Of a stretch of DNA of 64,000 bases, positions 59,745-64,000 are shown in pieces. Below the pieces are notes generated by a model. It was not told where the DNA came from, did no database searches, and saw only the letters and a list, made by a program, of their open reading frames with translations. Source of the stretch: Epiperipatus broadwayi (Eukaryota; Onychophora; Udeonychophora; Euonychophora; Peripatidae). Where the stretch lies: NCBI GenBank assembly GCA_028023455.1, contig JAQFVV010006199.1:6026972-6090971 (forward strand), written 5' to 3'. Numbering within the stretch: position 1 is the stretch's first letter; each line of letters opens with the position of its first letter. The position numbers and the translations under genes are program-made.

Positions 59745-60125
59745 AGTGCCATTTTATTAGATAGAAGAATGCTAAAATCTTTTTTATTGATGGTGGTATC
59801 ATCTTTAGCTATTGACCATGCTTCCTTCATCTTTCTCTTTCTGTTGTCTTACTCAGAACAAACAATTTCCATTGTAGAGAGATCAAAATTATGACCTGAT
59901 TGCAACTTGTGATCCAAGAAAATAGAAGAGCATTCATTGCTTTTTCTTGACCCAATTGTTTAGATAATTTTGGTAGGCAAATCTTGTAAATAAGTTAACT
60001 TGGGTCTCACCGTAGTAAACCATTGAGCAATTAGGATCTTTGCAATTAATTTGTGCCCAATTTGATGTGAAGCTTCTTTAGTTATTTTGTCTTTTGTATT
60101 ATTTAATAATTTATTTCAAGAGAGA
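59745..60125 (-). pseudogene. Penelope-like element fossil 3 (GIY-YIG domain)
   Basis: Minus strand near 60020-60070 gives INCKDPNCSMVYYGETQ, a clear GIY-YIG core with the C-x5-C spacing of one PLE lineage. Further downstream, in another frame, come HKLQSGHNFDLSTMEIV and NRKRKMKEAWSIAKDDTTIN. Frame changes split it into at least three pieces. It is close in sequence to fossil 2 at 45.9-46.3 kb and unlike the young PLE at 55-57 kb. Confidence 0.7.
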
Positions 60126-60905
60126 TGAGCAAAAACTGATATTATATTTATTGGTACAAATATTTTTTCATTTATGTGTAACTTTTAAAACATAAGGGAG
60201 ACTAGACCATTTTTTTATTATCAGGTTAACTGTTTATAGGATGCAAGATTTTATAAAAATTAGCAATAATTGCATTTATTTTTTTAGAATTGTATCCAAT
60301 GTTGATTAGATCTTTAATATATATATATATATACATCAATGTTTCTTCTCTGATCTCCATGGAAATTGCACAGCTTTAAGTTTCTGTGGAGAAAACCTTT
60401 TAGACTAGCATACTTGTGGAAGACCTTAGCCATAGAATGTGTGTGTGTGTGTGTGTGGATAGGTTATGAAAAAACTATATTTATTTTTTACATAAAATTT
60501 TTTGTTTATGATTATTTATTTGAAATTATTTGCTTATAAAGTACAAATATTTAATGCTTTATTTTGGACACCATAACATTTGAAAAGATTATTGTATAGT
60601 GTGTTTATAAGTATTTACTTACAACAATAAGATATAGTGAGATACATGAGAATCAGGATAAGTTTGAAAACTGCCATGGAAATGCTGATGTAATAAGAGA
60701 GGATATAGAAATAAAGAAATATCTGTTGTGGAATTATTATTTTTTGCTTACTTATTCTGCCTTGGTTAAAAAGAATTTGTTTTGCAGTTTTGTTTTCACA
60801 CTGCTAAATTATAAAGAAAATTCATTATAATGTGTGAACAAACATAAATATGTCTGGCTAAAGAGTCGAGTCATCTGAAGTTTTGTCAAACTTTTTTTTG
60901 TTTGT
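60126..60905. other. Gene-free stretch with (TG)n
   Basis: No recognisable gene. A (GT)n run lies at about 60438-60457 and a short (AT)n near 60318. Confidence 0.5.
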
Positions 60906-61022
60906 TACTCACCAGTCCCATCAGCTGAAAGAGTCTTCACAAAATGCAAACATAAAGTAAAGAAAAATAAAAACAACAATCTAACTGAATTTCTGAGAGA
61001 TGTCAACATCATGATTGATTAA
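60906..61022 (+). pseudogene. hAT transposase C-terminal relic
   Basis: An open piece reads PVPSAERVFTKCKHKVKKNK then NNNLTEFLRDVNIMID with TAA at 61020-61022. This matches the C-terminal dimerisation motif of hAT transposases, in which P-x-S-x-x-x-ERVFS is followed by R/K-rich residues and a 'NxL.....xxLxxN' end. Nothing upstream could be joined to it, so it is a short fossil. The hAT family cannot be determined. Confidence 0.6.
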
Positions 61023-63629
61023 CCTTTAAAATTGTTTATCATATAAAGCCATGGTTCTTTCACAGTCTTTCCACTATTTGTCTTCTCGTTGAAGTGATCA
61101 TGGAATTAAGATGTGAAGATAGCATTATGAACTTTTAAATTATATAGAACTTTTAAATAAATATTGTAAAGATTGGGAGGATCCATCTTTGCAATCAATT
61201 ATATATATATATTTAAAACAATGTATATTTAGATATTGATGAAAGAGAATATAAGAAAGCAGAGATATTTATTTTTGATTGTGCTTAAAGTTTGAATTAT
61301 TTATTAATAAAGGAAGATGGATATTTTTATTTCTTTGATGTATATATGTTCCTTTTTAAAATTGATTATTTAATTTATATATCATATGTTTTTTTATAAT
61401 AGAAAATGTTGCAATTTTTTCCCGCTTTGATTATCTCCATTCAGTTTTGTTGTACACTTTTTTGCTGCTATTATTTTATTATTTTCTCCTACTTTTGTGG
61501 TATATATTTTATGATTATAGATTTGGCACTGATAATGATATATGCAGAGTAAATAAACAGACTATATGGAAATCACTTGGGAAAATGCTAATTCTTGTAA
61601 AATCTAAAAATATATAAAAATATAATTTGTTTTTTAAAAAAAGATTTATGATTTATAGCTATGTTTTTATTTATTGTATGTATCCTGAACTGTTTAAATT
61701 TATTTTAGATATCTATAAGCTGTTTATTTATTTACTTTTTTTGAAACAATTGTAAAATATTAAAAAAAAAGTTTTAAAAAAATTGAGTTATATTAACAAT
61801 AGATTTTATACCTTTATTGTCTCATGATAGTATAAGCTAGAATGCCATAAATGATTATTGATGCAACAAAAGAAGAAGATATTGTGCTTCTAATTTTTTT
61901 ATTATTACTGACAGTCATTTTAATTGAAAAGGAATAACACAATTTATTATTGTTGGTTTTTTTCTTCTGCCTAAATTGTAATTAATGGAACTTTATCAGG
62001 AATAAATAATATTAAAAAATGATTGGCTAAGAAAGACTTGCCAGCTGAGGCATTTGATTCATTTTGTCCTATATCTCTATGATTAATTATCGGCTGAAGG
62101 AGGAAAGAAAAATTATCAACAATCATACACCTGAAAGGAAAAAGAAATTATTTTTTAAATAAATCACTATACCCATCTTGAATATTAAAATAAGAATTCT
62201 AATGGTAAAAATATTTAAAATAACTGCTACTTCTAATAGTTCATTTTAGTTTAACAAACAGAAGGAAGTTTTAAGGAATGTCAACTTTCATTATTCATAA
62301 AATTTGAACTTTCATCAACTAAAGATAAGTTTCCATGTTAATGTGAGTCAAGTAGAACTAAACCTAAACTCTTACAATAACTATTGATTTTGAAAAAAAT
62401 AATAATAGTACAAAAAAAGTCAATCAAAATAATAAAAGTTTTTTTTAAAAAAAAGATTACAGTGTACATGTTTGTTTTTGTTCCCCCTTTTTTTTTTTGG
62501 TGTTGGCATGACAAACCAACAATCCACCATAATTTTCTTTTTTGTTTTAATACACACACATATATATATGGCATATACATAGTACACAGATAGTATGCTT
62601 TACAAAAATTTTATTAATAGATATATGAAGATCGTATAGAGAAAAGCTTTCATAAAATACATTTTTAAACAGTACGTGCTTAGCCAATTTACAACTATTA
62701 CAAGTCATAGAGATAGCATAAGTTGAGACGTGGGATTGGATATATGCATTTGTTCTTGTGAAGACCATTTATATATATACATAATTCTATTGATGTTGTT
62801 ATTATTAGTGAAATTTATTTATTTTCTTTTGCCAAATATTTTGTAGCATCAACATTCATTTTGATAGGTAGTTTATTATATTAATATTTTATATATTATA
62901 TGCAAGTATTTATATACATAAACAAAAAAGAATCTCTTTATTATTTACGAGTGTTTATTATATGAAGATATTTATTTGATTTATTATAATTTGGTGACAA
63001 ATCTCTCATTAGATTCTGAAGGATAGACATGATATAGAGAAATATATTGGTTTTGTCCAGAATTAAGAATCACCTGTAGCATAATAAGGATCAGTGTAAG
63101 AAATCTATATTTGGCACTTCAAAAGACAAAATGTAATTTATGAAATATATATTTAGATTTAACATAATATAATGAGAATATTGATTTTTTTTTATTGCAA
63201 AGTTATTATGATCCTGCCAAAAAGAACTTAACTTTGATTTTGAACCATCTGATATTGTCAAATGATATTATTATTTTTATTATTGCATCTTATTTATTCT
63301 TAAAGAATAAATGGTCTTCATTCAGATATAAATGCAGCTTCATAAACATATTGTTATCAAGTGTTATAAACATGAATGTCATAGAAATCAAGTGAAGAAT
63401 CTACAAAATAAAAATAGATAGTATGCTTTGTTAATTTATTGTTATTGCCATTCTTAAAAGAAAAAGAGAATATAGATTATAAATAAAGATATACCACTTG
63501 TTTTACTTAAAGTGACTTTATAATTATTTAACTTTACATTCTTTTTATATCCTAATGGAATTCTCCAAAAACTTGAGCTGATTTAAGCCAATATAAAAAA
63601 GTATTTTTAAACCAGATACATATATATAT
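61023..63629. other. Gene-free A+T-rich stretch
   Basis: No recognisable gene on either strand. Short overlapping frames at 62338-62768 are low-complexity and lack family features. Confidence 0.5.
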
Positions 63630-63757
63630 ATCATGATTCTGGCATATATATATATATTTATATATATATATATATATGTTAGAATATATATATATATATA
63701 TATTCTAACTTAATAGCACTGAGTTAACTTTTGGTGACTTCTTGCCAGAATCATGAT
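63630..63757. repeat. Small inverted-repeat element (128 bp)
   Basis: ATCATGATTCTGGCA (63630-63644) and its exact complement TGCCAGAATCATGAT (63743-63757) bound an A+T-rich interior, which itself holds GTTAGAAT and ATTCTAAC around (AT)n. The arrangement gives nested hairpins. Size and perfect ends suggest a MITE or structured microsatellite. Confidence 0.6.
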
Positions 63758-64000
63758 GCAAAATTATTTAACTAACAATTCCGGGGCACACTGAATATAT
63801 ATAAAATATAAAAGTTATTGCTTAATGAGAAATTTAAATTATAAAGTCAGATGTTCCATTTTTTTTGACTAAGAGATACAAGACTTCTTTCTGTTGATTG
63901 AATTTGGGTTCTTGCAATAACTCATGCTTTTTTGAACTTTCTTTTACAATCATCCATCTCTGTGCAGATGGTCTTAATAATAGAAAGATAAAATGTGTCC
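63758..64000. other. Window end, nothing identified
   Basis: No feature seen in the last 243 bases. Confidence 0.5.

Overview
The window looks like nuclear DNA of an invertebrate animal. It is very A+T rich (roughly three quarters by eye), full of (AT)n, (TAA)n and homopolymer runs, and has no operons, ribosome-binding sites or compact genes. I found no exon of a host protein-coding gene that I could defend. Almost everything recognisable is mobile DNA: LTR retrotransposons, Penelope-like elements (PLEs), at least three LINE copies, a hAT transposase relic, tRNA-derived sequence and fold-back repeats, in states from nearly intact to badly decayed. The mix fits a mollusc, cnidarian, flatworm or arthropod; I cannot choose between them.

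Layout. 0-3.8 kb: intergenic DNA with a hammerhead-ribozyme-like motif (1.29-1.35 kb), a fold-back repeat carrying a decayed second hammerhead (1.55-1.80 kb) and a cluster of palindromic repeats (2.9-3.8 kb). 3.85-14.37 kb: a 10.5-kb minus-strand LTR retrotransposon with unusually long LTRs (about 3.5 kb each). Its short internal region encodes one 664-residue gag-like protein joined out of frame to the tail of an integrase. 15.2-16.9 kb: a 5'-truncated LINE with a 15-bp target-site duplication. 17-31 kb: gene-free DNA with an inverted-repeat element (20.7-21.4 kb), old tandem duplications (25.7-28.7 kb) and tRNA-like SINE relics. 31.2-34.7 kb: a compact non-autonomous LTR element (two LTRs of about 1.39 kb around 745 bp) with a clear TATA box and primer-binding site.

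35-51.8 kb: mostly gene-free, with an unidentified 182-codon frame (36.5-37.0 kb), a LINE reverse-transcriptase fossil (39.5-40.5 kb), two PLE fossils (44.3-46.3 kb) and two more copies of the fold-back repeat (42.1 and 48.6-49.2 kb). The 48.6-49.2 kb copy has hammerhead cores in both arms, on opposite strands. 51.8-54.65 kb: a minus-strand RTE-type LINE broken by frameshifts. 55.2-59.1 kb: a young PLE (RT plus GIY-YIG domain, one apparent frameshift) joined head-to-head to the 3' end of a second copy. The 3' UTR of that second copy holds a solo LTR of the 31-34 kb family, with a 4-bp target duplication. 59.7-61.0 kb: another PLE fossil and a hAT C-terminal relic. The last 3 kb has no gene, only a small inverted-repeat element at 63.6 kb.

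The elements relate to each other in several ways. The two LTR families have primer-binding sites that agree at 15 of 18 positions, and both lack a usable pol, so both would depend on proteins supplied elsewhere. The hammerhead motifs sit in a genome with many PLEs, a combination known from published PLE and retrozyme families. All assignments come from reading sequence and translations by eye; no search or folding program was run.
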